DNA from: Roseofilum reptotaenium CS-1145
GTDB lineage: Bacteria > Cyanobacteriota > Cyanobacteriia > Cyanobacteriales > Desertifilaceae
Assembly: GCF_028330985.1 (NCBI RefSeq)
Contig: NZ_JAQMUE010000051.1
Coordinates: forward strand, 1 to 37,486
Reading direction: 5' to 3'
Length of the DNA stretch: 37,486 bases
Shown: positions 7,803 through 18,600 of the stretch, one piece after another
Layout of the letters: every line of letters begins with the position of its first letter
Numbering within the stretch: position 1 is the first letter of the stretch
Program-made: the position numbers and the translations under genes
Notes under the pieces: model-generated
What the model saw: only the letters and a program-made list of their open reading frames with translations
Database searches by the model: none
What the model was told of the DNA's origin: nothing

Positions 7803-10800
7803 GGCGCGTAGATCTTCAAATAAGCGGTGAGCTTCTTCAATTTCAAAGTCTTCGAGTCGCTCTTCAAGTCGGTAAATTTTCGGTTCTAAGGGCGTATCGA
7901 TCGCCTCCTGTTTCAAATCATCGACTAACGAGATCGCCTCAATCAAATCAGTATCGAGTAAATCGAGAATCTGACTAATTAACTGGGCAATGCGCTCCTG
8001 GTTCCACTGCTTCTGCTCCTCGACAGTATCTGGTAAATGTTTAATACCCTCTAATACCTGATCTAAGGCTTCGAGTAATCCCATCCGATCAGCTTGTAAC
8101 TGTTCAACATTGATAGGATCTAACTTTAACCTCTCTTCGACCTTCACTGCCCAGACATATACTTGATTAGCTCCAATATTACCCGCTGCTCCTTTTAAAC
8201 CATGAACCTGCTCTTGTGCGGATAACCACTCTTGGCGGCTGATTGTCCCCTTGAAATGTAAGCCAAAGTCCTGGTAGTGCTGATCAAATAACTTCAGTAA
8301 TCCTTGATACCCTTGCCAGTTTCCTTGCATACGGGATAAACCGGCTTCTACATTAATCCCTGGTACAGAGGGATAAACGGGTTTATCCTTCTCCTGCTGG
8401 GCTATATGCTCTACTTGCTGTTGACTCTCCTCCGGTGTGGTATACATTCCCGGAGCAATCCAGCGCAGGAGAGCTGAGTATAAGGCTTCGGGATTCACGG
8501 GTTTTGCGACATGATCATTCATACCTGCGGCTAAACTTTTAGCCCGATCGCCATCCATAGCATGGGCAGTCATCGCCACAATCGGCACCGTCGCAAACCG
8601 TTCTGTTTCTAAATTCCCTTCCTCTGCCATAGCGCGAATCTCTCTAGTGGCGGTTAATCCGTCAACTTCAGGCATCCGAATATCCATCAAAATCAGATCA
8701 AAAGCGTGCGATCGCACTTTCGAGATTGCCTCTTTACCATTGATCGCCCACTCGACCTTCAGCCCCACACTCTGCAACAGTTCCCGTGCAATTAACGCAT
8801 TCACCTCATTATCTTCGACCAACAAAATCTGAGCGCCCTGGATCTGTTTGAGTTGTTTATCCAAAGCAGAAGAGGAAGCGATCGATAGATTTTGATTAAA
8901 AGGGATGTTGTACCCTAAAACCAAAAGAATCGTCTCCAATAATTGCGAGCGATTAATGGGTTTGGTGACCAACACCTTCGGGTCTAACCAGGGAGCCGTT
9001 TCTAGAATACGCTCTTCCGTATGAGCGGTCACCATTAACATGTGGGCAATACCCGCCAAAAGGGGATCGGCTTTGATCCGTCTTAAGGTTTCCAAACCAT
9101 TCATGTTGGGCATATAAGCATCAATTAAGACTAGATTAAATGGAGCTAAGTCCCTTGCTGCTTCTAAAGAGGCGATCGCTTCCCCTCCAGAACCCACTGC
9201 CATTGCTTCCAAGCCAAAAGAATGTAAGATCTTCACAAGCATCTCCCTAGAGAAGGGATGATCGTCAACTACTAAAGCCTTTGAACCAGCTAAATTAGGA
9301 ATCTCTAGGGATTGAGAGTAATCCCCTAAAGCACACAGATACGGAAATTCCAATTCAAAGGAAAAGGTCGTCCCTTGATTAACCTCACTTTTCACCTCAA
9401 TCATACCTCCCATCAATGTCACCAGACGTTTGCAAATCGCTAATCCTAACCCAGTTCCCTGATACTTGCGACTAATGGACGCATCAGCTTGAGTAAAGGC
9501 TTCAAACAAGGTATCAAGCTGATCTGAGGTTAAACCAATACCGGTATCATTGACTTCAAATTTAAGTTTGACCAACCTTTCCGTTAAGGCCAAGGTCTCA
9601 ATGCTAATCATCACACAGCCTTTTTCCGTAAATTTTACTGCATTACTGGTAAAATTAATCAAGACTTGGCTCAACCGAAGAACATCTCCTATCACATAAC
9701 TGGGGACATTACTATCAACCTCAAACAACAGATCCAAACCCTTTTCTTTTGTCTTAAATGAAAACAGATTATACAAGTTATCTAAAATCGATTCTAACTG
9801 AAACGGGGCATATTCTAACTGCATTTTCCCCGCTTCAATCTTAGAGAAATCCAAGATATCATTGAGGATAGACAACAAGGAATGAGCAGAACTCTGAATC
9901 TTTTTCAGATAGTCTTTTTGCTCCTCATTTAAATCCGTTTTCAGAATCAAATGAGTCAGCCCTAAAACTCCATTCATAGGGGTGCGAATCTCATGACTCA
10001 TCAAAGCTAAAAATTCACTTTTGGCACGATTAGCATATTCGGCAGCTTCTTTAGCTTCTTGTAGTTCTTGTTCCGCTAATTTGTGTTTGGTAATGTCTAC
10101 AGACATGCCAATCATGCGGATGGGTTGTCCCTCTTGATCGCACACCACTGTAGCATTCACTTGAAACCAATGCCAGAATGGATTGATAAGATTAGGATCG
10201 GCACAGACTCGATGTTCAATTTGGAAAGAACTTCTTTCCTCAGTCGCCTTTTGATTGGCGTACTTGAGCCTCTCAACATCATCAGGATGAATCAGGGCGA
10301 GGGATCGATCGTAGTCCATTTCTACCGGCATATCTTGATTAAGAGTGGAAGAAAAATATATGCTCTTCGTTCGTAAATCTTGTTGCCAGGCGATCGCCCC
10401 AGAGACCTCTAATGCTAACAATAATTGGGTTTCCCTTTCTTGTAAGGCTAGTTCAGCTAGTTTCCGAGCGGTGATATCAAAGCGAATGGTTAAATATTGA
10501 AAGGCTTTACCTTGGCCATTAATGAAGGGCACAATAGTGCTCGATACCCAATATAATTGGCCATTTTTAGCACGATTACAAATTTCTCCGTTCCAAATTT
10601 TCCCCTGGCTAATGGTACCCCACAGATATTGGAAAAAGGCTGTGTCATGGTAACCTGAGTTAATGACCCGATGGGTTTTGCCGATCAGCTCCTGTTGTGA
10701 GTAACCTGATAGGGAACAGAATTCCTCATTGACATAAGTAATGATTCCTTGAGCATCAGTAATGGCTACAAGGGCGGATTGATCTAGGGCTTCCTTAAAA

Positions 10801-13800
10801 GTCGATAACTCAGCAATCAGCTCTTGTCGTTCTAGCTCGGCTTGTTTGCGGGCTGTAATCTCTCGGAAAATTCCCTGAATCAAGGTTTCTCCTTCGATGG
10901 TAATGACAGAAGTTGAAACATCAACAGGGATGAGATCTCCAGTTTCAGATTCGCACTCTATATCCAATAATTGATCAATGTCCTGATTGGCGATCGCCTC
11001 AAATGCCTCTTCCATCTCTGATAATGCCTCTGGTGGAAACACATCACTCCAGTGCATGTCACAGAAGGTTTCCCGACTATAACCAAATAATTGTTGTGCC
11101 TTAATATTGACTTCCTGAATTTTACCCTGTCGATCCGTTAAGACAATAGCATCACCGGCTCCATCCATCAGCGCTCGATAGCGAGCTTCCCGATCCTTCA
11201 AGGCAGCAGTGCGCTCAATTACTTTATTTTCCAGTTGCTGATTGAGTTCTTCGAGCAGGCGACTGGCTCGTTGGCGTTCGAGTTCTGCCCCTGCACGCGC
11301 TGCAAATACTCTGAGGATCTGTTCTGCCCATTGGGGATTTTGCAGAGGTTGGGTATCTAAAATACAAAGGCTACCGATCGCTTCTCCCTGAGCATTATAG
11401 ATGGCAATTCCCAAATAGCTTTCAGCACCTAGCACTCCTAAATCGGGATCGTCAGGAAAATGTTCCTTCACAGCATTAATACAAACATAAACTCCCCGAT
11501 CAAGAGCTTGTTCACAAGGAGTATTCGCGATCGGGTAACTAAATTGGGTGTGCCATTGACCTTTCCCCCAAAAGGCTAAAGTAGAAAGCCGATTGCCAAC
11601 AATTTCTGACACTAGAGCATAGGAAACATTGAGGGCTTCACTAATATACTTAACTAAGGCAGGAAAAAAATTGTCTCCTGTGGTTGCTGCGGTTCCAACC
11701 ACCAGATTATCTAACGCTCTTTGGGCTTGTTTTCGTTGGGTAATATCTTGCATCAGCCCCAACACATGGGTTGTCCCTTCTTCACTCTGGAGTAAAGAGG
11801 TCGAGATAGCAATTACTCGTTTCGATCCATCTTTATGTTCAATTTCCCATTCTTCCGCCATCAGGTTATGTCCGTCTCGCATTCGCTCCATCCGGGCGAT
11901 CGCCTGCTGTTGAATCTCTGGGTCAGGATATAAACTCTGATACCAGCCTAATCGATTGACTTCCTCTAAACTATAGCCAGTAATCCGTTCTATTTGCTGA
12001 TTCCAGACAGTAAATCGCACATAGGGAAATACGTCTATGTTATGACAGACACATAACCCTTCCGCCATTTGATCTAAAATTTGCCCAGAAAAACGGTTTT
12101 CTTGTTCTACACGCAATTCGGCTGATTTGCGATCGCTAATATCAATGATACTACCGACATAACCCATCACTTCACCCGTATGATCTCGCTCAACCACCGA
12201 TTGTCCATACACCCAGATTATACGTCCATCGGCACGTTGCAGGCGGTACTCTAACTGACAAGGGCTATGGTTTTCCATAGCTTGTGTCCAAACATCTCTC
12301 ACCCGGGGACGATCCTCTGGATGTATCACATATACCCATTGATCTCCCAAAGCTTGCTCTAGGGAAACTCCCGTCAGGGCAGACCATTTACTATTGACAT
12401 AAATACACTTGCCGGATTGATCCGTGCGAAAAATACCCACAGGAATTGCTTCTGCTAGACTCGCGTAGCGTTGCTCACTTTCGCGCAGACGATTTTGGGC
12501 TTCTTCTTTCTGCCGAAGTTCTTGTTGTAGCTTTTCATGGGTGGTTGCCTGTTGAATGGCAATCTCCAATTGCACTGCTAAAGTTTGCAATAGCTTCACT
12601 TCCGACGGTTTCCATTGCCGGGGTTGCAGACTTTCGCTGACATTCAGCCAACCCCACAATTCACGGCTACAACAATATAGAGGGATGAGGATTTGCGATC
12701 GGATCTGCAAATCTCTCAACTGTTGGCGATAACACTCTGGAATGGAGATCATCTCAATATCAGCGATCGCTCCAATATCTTCGGGATCATAAGACTGATT
12801 GATTTGTTCTGGACAACAGCCCAACATCCTCTCTCCCAAGTGAGAGGATTGTCCTCGATCAATCGATTCAGCGACTACTAGCACTTCCCCATGGGGTTGC
12901 AAGTGCCAAATCTGCACCCGATCTGACTCCAGTAAGGGTCTAACCTGTTCCACCGTCGTTTGCAAAATGGTTTCTAAACTCAGAGAAGAGCGAATCTGAG
13001 CGGCAACATCGGCAATTAACTTTTCCCGCTCTAATTCAGCATTCCGAGCTTCGAGTAAGGCTATCCTCTGTGCTTCAAGGTGCATGACTTCTTGTTCTAA
13101 ATCGTCAGCTAATTTATACAGTTCTAGAGGATCGAGCGCTTCCAATAGATTCGTTTCTGTGATAATCCCACAGAGTTTTCCTTCAGAAGAGGTGACGACG
13201 ACACGCCGAATCGAATACTTCTGCATCAATTGCTGAACAGACAATAGGGAGTCTCCTGGTTGCACGGTAAACACGGGATAACTCATCACTTTCTCGGCGA
13301 TCGCCCGTTCTAAATCGACTCCCAAAGCATGAAATTGCACCAAATCATGCTCCGTGATAATGCCGACAGGAAATCCTTGCTCGGCAATCACCACACAACT
13401 AATCGAATGCTTGGCCATCACTTGGGCTATATGCAAGAGGGAATCTTGGGGACTCGAGCAAATTACCTTCTGTGTCATTACTTCTTGTACCAGACACAAG
13501 CGCAATAAATCTATGGGTCCAGATCGTTGCCTCAGACTCTCATCTGTTACCAATCCAACCAAGTTCTCTTGAGGGTCAACAATCGGTAGATGGCGAATGT
13601 GATGCTCTTTGAGTAAATTAATCCCGCCACATAAATCCATGAACTCTTCCTCTTTCAAGGTAATCACTGGATGGGTCATCACTGCTCCTAGGGTGAGTTG
13701 GTCTAGGGGTTGCTCTTGAGCTAATAGGCGCACTAGATCTTGTTCTGTGATAATGCCGATAACTTTTTTCTTTGATGTGATAATAACACAACTAGAAACC

Positions 13801-13985
13801 GATTGAATATACGGATTCTCCGCAACTCTCTGGTTGCCTTGAGTCAAGTTACAATTACTATGAACAGTACTCATTTTAGCGATCGCTTCCTTCACCAAAG
13901 TATCGGTTGATGCGACCAGAGGTTTCCGGACAATAGCACGGTAACCCTCACCTCGTTTAGTCAGGATTGTCGGATTAAAAAACAT
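7794..13985 (-). CDS. Giant hybrid sensor kinase: 4xCBS-GAF-2xPAS-GAF-3xPAS-HisKA-HATPase-2xREC-HPt
   Basis: A 2063-residue multisensor hybrid histidine kinase with no obvious membrane segment. Approximate domains: two CBS pairs (15-155, 165-290; repeated GIITExDLVRLLA/[12 protein letters not shown] ends), a coiled coil (290-330), a GAF (335-478), PAS 505-620 and 635-755, a second GAF (765-905), PAS 925-1045, 1060-1175 and 1185-1300, HisKA with phospho-acceptor His1331 ([12 protein letters not shown]), HATPase with NAVKF, DTGIGL and GTGLGLAI boxes, receiver 1 (Asp1622 in LIDAYMP), receiver 2 (Asp1768 in [11 protein letters not shown]) and an HPt domain (His1928 in [10 protein letters not shown]). 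This is a complete BarA-type intramolecular phosphorelay lacking only the output regulator. CBS pairs typically bind adenine nucleotides. The first GAF resembles cyanobacteriochrome GAFs (Cys418 followed by Tyr). It is a paralogue of the kinase ending at 15700. Signal and output unknown. Confidence 0.93.
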   Translation of the reverse strand: MFFNPTILTKRGEGYRAIVRKPLVASTDTLVKEAIAKMSTVHSNCNLTQGNQRVAENPYIQSVSSCVIITSKKKVIGIITEQDLVRLLAQEQPLDQLTLGAVMTHPVITLKEEEFMDLCGGINLLKEHHIRHLPIVDPQENLVGLVTDESLRQRSGPIDLLRLCLVQEVMTQKVICSSPQDSLLHIAQVMAKHSISCVVIAEQGFPVGIITEHDLVQFHALGVDLERAIAEKVMSYPVFTVQPGDSLLSVQQLMQKYSIRRVVVTSSEGKLCGIITETNLLEALDPLELYKLADDLEQEVMHLEAQRIALLEARNAELEREKLIADVAAQIRSSLSLETILQTTVEQVRPLLESDRVQIWHLQPHGEVLVVAESIDRGQSSHLGERMLGCCPEQINQSYDPEDIGAIADIEMISIPECYRQQLRDLQIRSQILIPLYCCSRELWGWLNVSESLQPRQWKPSEVKLLQTLAVQLEIAIQQATTHEKLQQELRQKEEAQNRLRESEQRYASLAEAIPVGIFRTDQSGKCIYVNSKWSALTGVSLEQALGDQWVYVIHPEDRPRVRDVWTQAMENHSPCQLEYRLQRADGRIIWVYGQSVVERDHTGEVMGYVGSIIDISDRKSAELRVEQENRFSGQILDQMAEGLCVCHNIDVFPYVRFTVWNQQIERITGYSLEEVNRLGWYQSLYPDPEIQQQAIARMERMRDGHNLMAEEWEIEHKDGSKRVIAISTSLLQSEEGTTHVLGLMQDITQRKQAQRALDNLVVGTAATTGDNFFPALVKYISEALNVSYALVSEIVGNRLSTLAFWGKGQWHTQFSYPIANTPCEQALDRGVYVCINAVKEHFPDDPDLGVLGAESYLGIAIYNAQGEAIGSLCILDTQPLQNPQWAEQILRVFAARAGAELERQRASRLLEELNQQLENKVIERTAALKDREARYRALMDGAGDAIVLTDRQGKIQEVNIKAQQLFGYSRETFCDMHWSDVFPPEALSEMEEAFEAIANQDIDQLLDIECESETGDLIPVDVSTSVITIEGETLIQGIFREITARKQAELERQELIAELSTFKEALDQSALVAITDAQGIITYVNEEFCSLSGYSQQELIGKTHRVINSGYHDTAFFQYLWGTISQGKIWNGEICNRAKNGQLYWVSSTIVPFINGQGKAFQYLTIRFDITARKLAELALQERETQLLLALEVSGAIAWQQDLRTKSIYFSSTLNQDMPVEMDYDRSLALIHPDDVERLKYANQKATEERSSFQIEHRVCADPNLINPFWHWFQVNATVVCDQEGQPIRMIGMSVDITKHKLAEQELQEAKEAAEYANRAKSEFLALMSHEIRTPMNGVLGLTHLILKTDLNEEQKDYLKKIQSSAHSLLSILNDILDFSKIEAGKMQLEYAPFQLESILDNLYNLFSFKTKEKGLDLLFEVDSNVPSYVIGDVLRLSQVLINFTSNAVKFTEKGCVMISIETLALTERLVKLKFEVNDTGIGLTSDQLDTLFEAFTQADASISRKYQGTGLGLAICKRLVTLMGGMIEVKSEVNQGTTFSFELEFPYLCALGDYSQSLEIPNLAGSKALVVDDHPFSREMLVKILHSFGLEAMAVGSGGEAIASLEAARDLAPFNLVLIDAYMPNMNGLETLRRIKADPLLAGIAHMLMVTAHTEERILETAPWLDPKVLVTKPINRSQLLETILLVLGYNIPFNQNLSIASSSALDKQLKQIQGAQILLVEDNEVNALIARELLQSVGLKVEWAINGKEAISKVRSHAFDLILMDIRMPEVDGLTATREIRAMAEEGNLETERFATVPIVAMTAHAMDGDRAKSLAAGMNDHVAKPVNPEALYSALLRWIAPGMYTTPEESQQQVEHIAQQEKDKPVYPSVPGINVEAGLSRMQGNWQGYQGLLKLFDQHYQDFGLHFKGTISRQEWLSAQEQVHGLKGAAGNIGANQVYVWAVKVEERLKLDPINVEQLQADRMGLLEALDQVLEGIKHLPDTVEEQKQWNQERIAQLISQILDLLDTDLIEAISLVDDLKQEAIDTPLEPKIYRLEERLEDFEIEEAHRLFEDLRAML

Positions 13986-14195
13986 GGCTCATATCAATTA
14001 AAAATTAAAAAAATTAAAAATTAAAAATGGCTCTGGGTCGGGGCCAGTTGACCCACTGCGAGGCTAATACAGGATCGCGAGTCGTCCTATCTCTGCTCTC
14101 ATAGACTAACTGAACCCAGTCAATAGTGCCATACGAGGAAACTTTATCATTCAGTACAAGTCCCTCGTAATAATTTAATTATTAATGGTTAATCT
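13986..14195. other. AT-rich intergenic spacer upstream of the first giant kinase
   Basis: This 210-base spacer lies between two same-strand kinase genes. It carries an A-rich imperfect array of ATTAAAA units at about 13999-14029 directly upstream of the kinase start, and an AT-rich TTAATTATTAATGG-like stretch at 14173-14205 that runs into the 3' end of the neighbouring gene. No ORF or RNA gene is apparent; a promoter for the minus-strand kinase is expected here. Confidence 0.5.
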
Positions 14196-15287
14196 TTAAT
14201 ATTTAATCGGGAGCGTAATCTTAAAAATTGAGCCATGGGGTTTATTGTTACTCACCTGAATGTTCCCCCCATGGGCCTCTACGACTAATTTACAAAACGC
14301 TAGGCCTAATCCAATCTGTGAAATATCAGGCAAAATATTGCCAATTTCGTATTTCTCAAAAATCTTCTCTTTCAAAGACTCTGGAACTCCAGGCCCCTTA
14401 TCCAGGACTTCCAACGTAATGGGCCCAGAAATGGGAGCATTTAAGTGAATAATAATCTGACTATCGACAGGCGAAAACTTAATGGCATTGGAGAGTAAGT
14501 TATCTAATACCCGATGCATCATCGCTTCATCAATGGCAATGACGCTTCTGGGTTCTTCTGAGTAGAGGGTAATTAAGATTTGATTTCTATTAGCAGCGAT
14601 CTCTTCAAAATTAGAAATGGCTGAACTCACCAGGACAGCTAGATCCATTTCTTGTAAGTTCAGGCGAACTTTCCCCGATTCTAAAAGAGAAATTTTCAAT
14701 AAATCATCAATTAAAACTTGCAGCGCTTGGGCTGAATGATAGATTCTATCGAGTTTATCTTTTTGTTTTTCTGGGCTATACTCTCGGGTTCTGAGTAGCT
14801 CTAACCCAAATAACACACTCCCTAGAGGGTTTCGTAAATCATGCACTACCATTTTTACCATATCTTCCCGTAATTTGAGCAGGCTTTCTAGCTCGTCATA
14901 CTGCTGCTTAATTCGGAGCATTGAGGAGATACGAGCGCGAAGTTCCATCCCATTCACGGGTTTGCTGATAAAGTCGTCTGCTCCTGCATTCAAACAACGG
15001 GCGAGATCTGATTTTTCACTTAATGCCGTGATCATAATAATGGGGACAACTTTCCATTTAGCCAGAGATTTAATCTGCCGACAAACTTCAATCCCATCAA
15101 TTCCAGGCATCATCACATCCAGGAGAATCAGACCTGGATTGTAGGTTTCTAGAGAAGTCAGGGCCTCTTGACCATTGGCAGCATAATAGAGGTTGTAGTC
15201 CTGGTTACTCAATAGGGTTTCAATAACATCAAAATTATCGGGTTCATCATCAACAATTAAAATAGAAGACTCATTGATCTGATTCAT
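14196..15287 (-). CDS. Receiver-histidine kinase (REC-HisKA-HATPase)
   Basis: A 363-residue soluble protein with an N-terminal receiver (residues 8-125; Asp57 in LILLDVMMPGIDG, Thr/Ala switch in MITALS, Lys109 in SKPVN), a short coiled linker (~126-142), HisKA with His149 in MVVHDLRNPLGS, and an HATPase_c domain (NLLSNAIKFSP, DKGPGVP, GLGLAFCKLVVEAHGG). It lacks sensory domains, so it is probably phosphorylated at Asp57 by an upstream kinase such as the neighbouring giants and then controls its own kinase activity. The G1 box reads DKGPGVP, a common variant of DxGxGI, and the G2 box is IGLGLAF rather than GTGLGL. It is co-directional with both giant kinases and lies between them, with separate spacers on each side, so it may have its own promoter. 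Confidence 0.92.
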   Translation of the reverse strand: MNQINESSILIVDDEPDNFDVIETLLSNQDYNLYYAANGQEALTSLETYNPGLILLDVMMPGIDGIEVCRQIKSLAKWKVVPIIMITALSEKSDLARCLNAGADDFISKPVNGMELRARISSMLRIKQQYDELESLLKLREDMVKMVVHDLRNPLGSVLFGLELLRTREYSPEKQKDKLDRIYHSAQALQVLIDDLLKISLLESGKVRLNLQEMDLAVLVSSAISNFEEIAANRNQILITLYSEEPRSVIAIDEAMMHRVLDNLLSNAIKFSPVDSQIIIHLNAPISGPITLEVLDKGPGVPESLKEKIFEKYEIGNILPDISQIGLGLAFCKLVVEAHGGNIQVSNNKPHGSIFKITLPIKY

Positions 15288-15699
15288 CTGTTTATTTACC
15301 CTATGTCTGGTCTAGATTAGGTGACAATTCCCCACTCTGATCTAGCCTAGTGCCTTGAGCACAGCTTCGCCAACGGTAGAGTGCTGGATTCTCCATCTAG
15401 TTTTTAGATCGAGATGTCGCGTGTCTGAGTGAGGCTTTGCCCAGCTCTACTTCCTTAATCAAGATCCCAGAATTAACATCATTATTGCCCTATACTCATT
15501 GTCCCGGTTTACCACAGCTCTATACGCCACTCGTTGAAATTAGATTTCGTTACGTAAGGCTCTCTGTTATATCTGTGTCGCGGGTGGGTCTATGGACCCT
15601 ATCCATTATACTCTATACTGTAAAGAAGAGTACCCTTTATTTTGGGGGCTTTCATGCCGACATTAACTCTTGGAGTAGAAGGGGCTACTCTCGGGCGGT
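15288..15699. other. 412-base non-coding spacer between kinase genes
   Basis: No supported gene. A plus-strand open frame (15437-15703) has no family resemblance, no clear ribosome site and a composition like its flanks, so I treat it as chance. The part near 15288-15310 should hold the promoter of the receiver-kinase gene. The part next to 15699 lies just after the stop codon of the larger kinase, and I see no strong terminator hairpin there. Confidence 0.4.
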
Positions 15700-18600
15700 T
15701 TAAACAAAAAGCTGCTCTATGAGAGTAACTAATTGTTTGAGTTTAACCGGTTTACTCAGGTATTCATTGGCTCCTGCTTCTAGGGTTCGATCGCGATCGC
15801 CTTCCATCGCTAAAGCAGTTAAGGCAATAATCGGAATATCCACCAACTGAAGATCCTGACGGATTTTCTGGATCGCTTCTAAACCATCCATTTCCGGCAT
15901 CTGAATATCCATTAAAATAATATCAGGCTTTTCTGAGGCTGCTAAAGCTACTCCTTCTAAGCCATTTCTACCAATGCACAGTTGATAGCCTTTCACGTTT
16001 AAGTAACTTGACAGAGTCGTAATATTTGCGTCGTTATCATCGACAAGCAAGATTAATGGCGATCGCGCCGTAGTAGAAGCGAGAGCATCTTGAACACTCT
16101 CCTCTTCTGTAAATGGCTTGACTTCTGTAGAGGGCAGTTCCAGACAAGGCAGATCTATACTGACACAAGTCCCGCAATCTACTTTACTCCTCACCACTAC
16201 TTTACCCCCATGAAGTTCCACAATCTGCTTCACTAAAGTTAAGCCCAATCCTGTCCCGGTATACTTTCGATTTAAGGCGCTATCGATTTGCACAAAGGGC
16301 TTAAAAAGTTTTTCTAAGTTTTCTGGCGCAATCCCGATTCCCGTATCGCTGATACCAATGCGTAGATAATGATGAATCGTGAATCCCGGATCTTGGCGAT
16401 CGGATTCCCCTTCTGCATAAAATACATTTACGTTGCGAATTTCCGGAAAACAAAGGGGTTCTTCCTGACTCAAGGAATGCCGACTCACGACTTTGAGCGT
16501 AATTTTGCCTCCGTCCGGAGTGAATTTTACCGCATTATTGAGCAAGTTAATTAATACTTGGCGAATACGGCGCTCATCGACCCAAAGATCGGGTAAATTC
16601 TTGGCGATCTGGGTTTCTAGAAAAATGCCTTTTTTCAGAGCTTGTTGTTTGACAAAGGCCAGACTAGAAGCACATAGGGGGGCAACTGGGACACGACCAT
16701 ATTCTAGTTCCATTTGGCCCGATTCGATTTTAGCGACATCCAGAATATCGTTAATTAGCTCTAGTAGATGGGAACCACTACGCTCAATAGTTTGTATGGC
16801 TTTGAGCTGTCGTTCATTAATTTCGCCAAAGATTTGCTCTTGCAGTCCTTCCGTCATTCCCAGGATGGCATTGAGAGGCGTGCGAAGTTCATGGCTCATG
16901 TTGGCCAGGAATTCATCTTTGAGTTGAGTGGCGCGGGCGAGTTCTTGGTTGGTTTGTCGTAGTTGTTGTTCAGCCGCTTGGCGATCGCTAATATCTCGAC
17001 ACACACAAATTAAGTACCCATTGTCCGTGAGAGTAAGGGAGAGTTCTTGGGCAAAAGGTTCACCTTGCCGTAGGGCAACAGTGGTGCCTCGCCATTGGTG
17101 TTTCACGTCCAGGACAGGAAAGACTTGCTCTTCAAAGAATTGGATTTGTTCGGGAGCGTAGAGCTTGCGCCAAGTTTGTCCGAGCAATTCTTGGGGGTCA
17201 GTAAAGTTAAAGAGGCTCAGGTGAGCTTGGTTGATAAAGATATAGCGATCATCTTTGAGAATCGCTATCCCATCGATCGCCGCTTCAATGGCTGCCATCT
17301 GGGGTTCCAGTTGGGCTTGCGCCTGTTTGCGATCGGTAATATCTTGACAGACACAAATGAGTGTCCCATCGTCCGTGAGCGTCAGGGAGAGATATTCATT
17401 AAAGGTCGATCTATCTTTACGAGTGGCTATTGCCTCCCCTCTCCAAGACCCTTGTTCGAGGAGTACGGGAAATATTTCTCCCTCAAAGCGTTTTAGTTCT
17501 TGCTCAGAATACAAGATTCTCCAGCTCTTGCCGATTAGCTCTTCAGGCCCATCATAGCCAAACATCTGTACATGGGAACGGTTCAAATATTCGTAGTAAT
17601 CTCCCTTCAGAAGGGCAATACCATCTACCGCAGCCTCAATGCTGGCCAGTTGTCGAGCATTTTCCTGTTCCGTTTCTTCTCGCTTGCGCTGTAGGCGATA
17701 GCCTTGGATGAGGTTACTACAGGTACTCAGAAAAGGTTCTAATTCTTCTACGATCTGGCGATCGTAGCCCTGGGTTCGATTGGCCATCCCCACCATTCCC
17801 ACGAGAGTCGATCCACTGTAAAAGGGCAGACCTAAAAAGGTCTTCACGGGGGGAGGACCATCGGGAATGCCGCAGTGCTGGGGGTCGGTGTTGGGACTAT
17901 TGGTCATTACCGGTTTTCCGGTCATCACCACAGCCCCAAACAGGGTATTGATATGCTCCAATTCTGGAGTAGCTTGATCCCAAACCCCATTGCTCATACT
18001 GTAGGTTTTTAGGTAAGGAACGCCACGAATTTTTAGCAAGATTTCATTACATTCAGGACGCTTATCCTGCTGCTCCCTGAGCGAAGTCGAAGGGAGGATA
18101 GAACTGTTCTGATCCTGACAGCGCACTTCACCGATAAAACCATATTCACTCTTCGTCAGTTCAAGTAAGTTAGAAAGGAGTCCTTCAAAAATGGTTAACC
18201 GATTACCAGCCGTGATAAATTGCGCCTGGGCTGTGCTGATGGCATTGAGCAGTTGGTTACTGCGTGAGAGCGCCATTTCTACTTGTTTGCGATCGCTAAT
18301 ATCAACCCGAATCGCCAGATATTGAAAGGGTTTTCCCCGGGCATCCAGGAAGGGAATAATCGTGGTATCGACCCAATACAGGCGACCGTTTTTGGCTCGG
18401 TTGCACACTTCTGCGCGCCAAACCTCTCCTTTGGCGATGGTTTGCCACAGGTTTTGGAAAAATTCGGGGGGATGGAATCCGGATTTAATCAGGCAGTGGG
18501 TTTGACCCAAGATTTCGGCTTGGGTATAGCCAGAAATTTCACAGAAGCGATCGTTCACATAATTGATGACTCCTTTCGCATCAGTAATAGCCACGATCGC

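Noticed and set aside
15437-15703. 88-codon plus-strand open frame between kinase genes
   Set aside because: No recognisable motif or Shine-Dalgarno site, and it runs into the end of the opposite-strand kinase gene; treated as non-coding.
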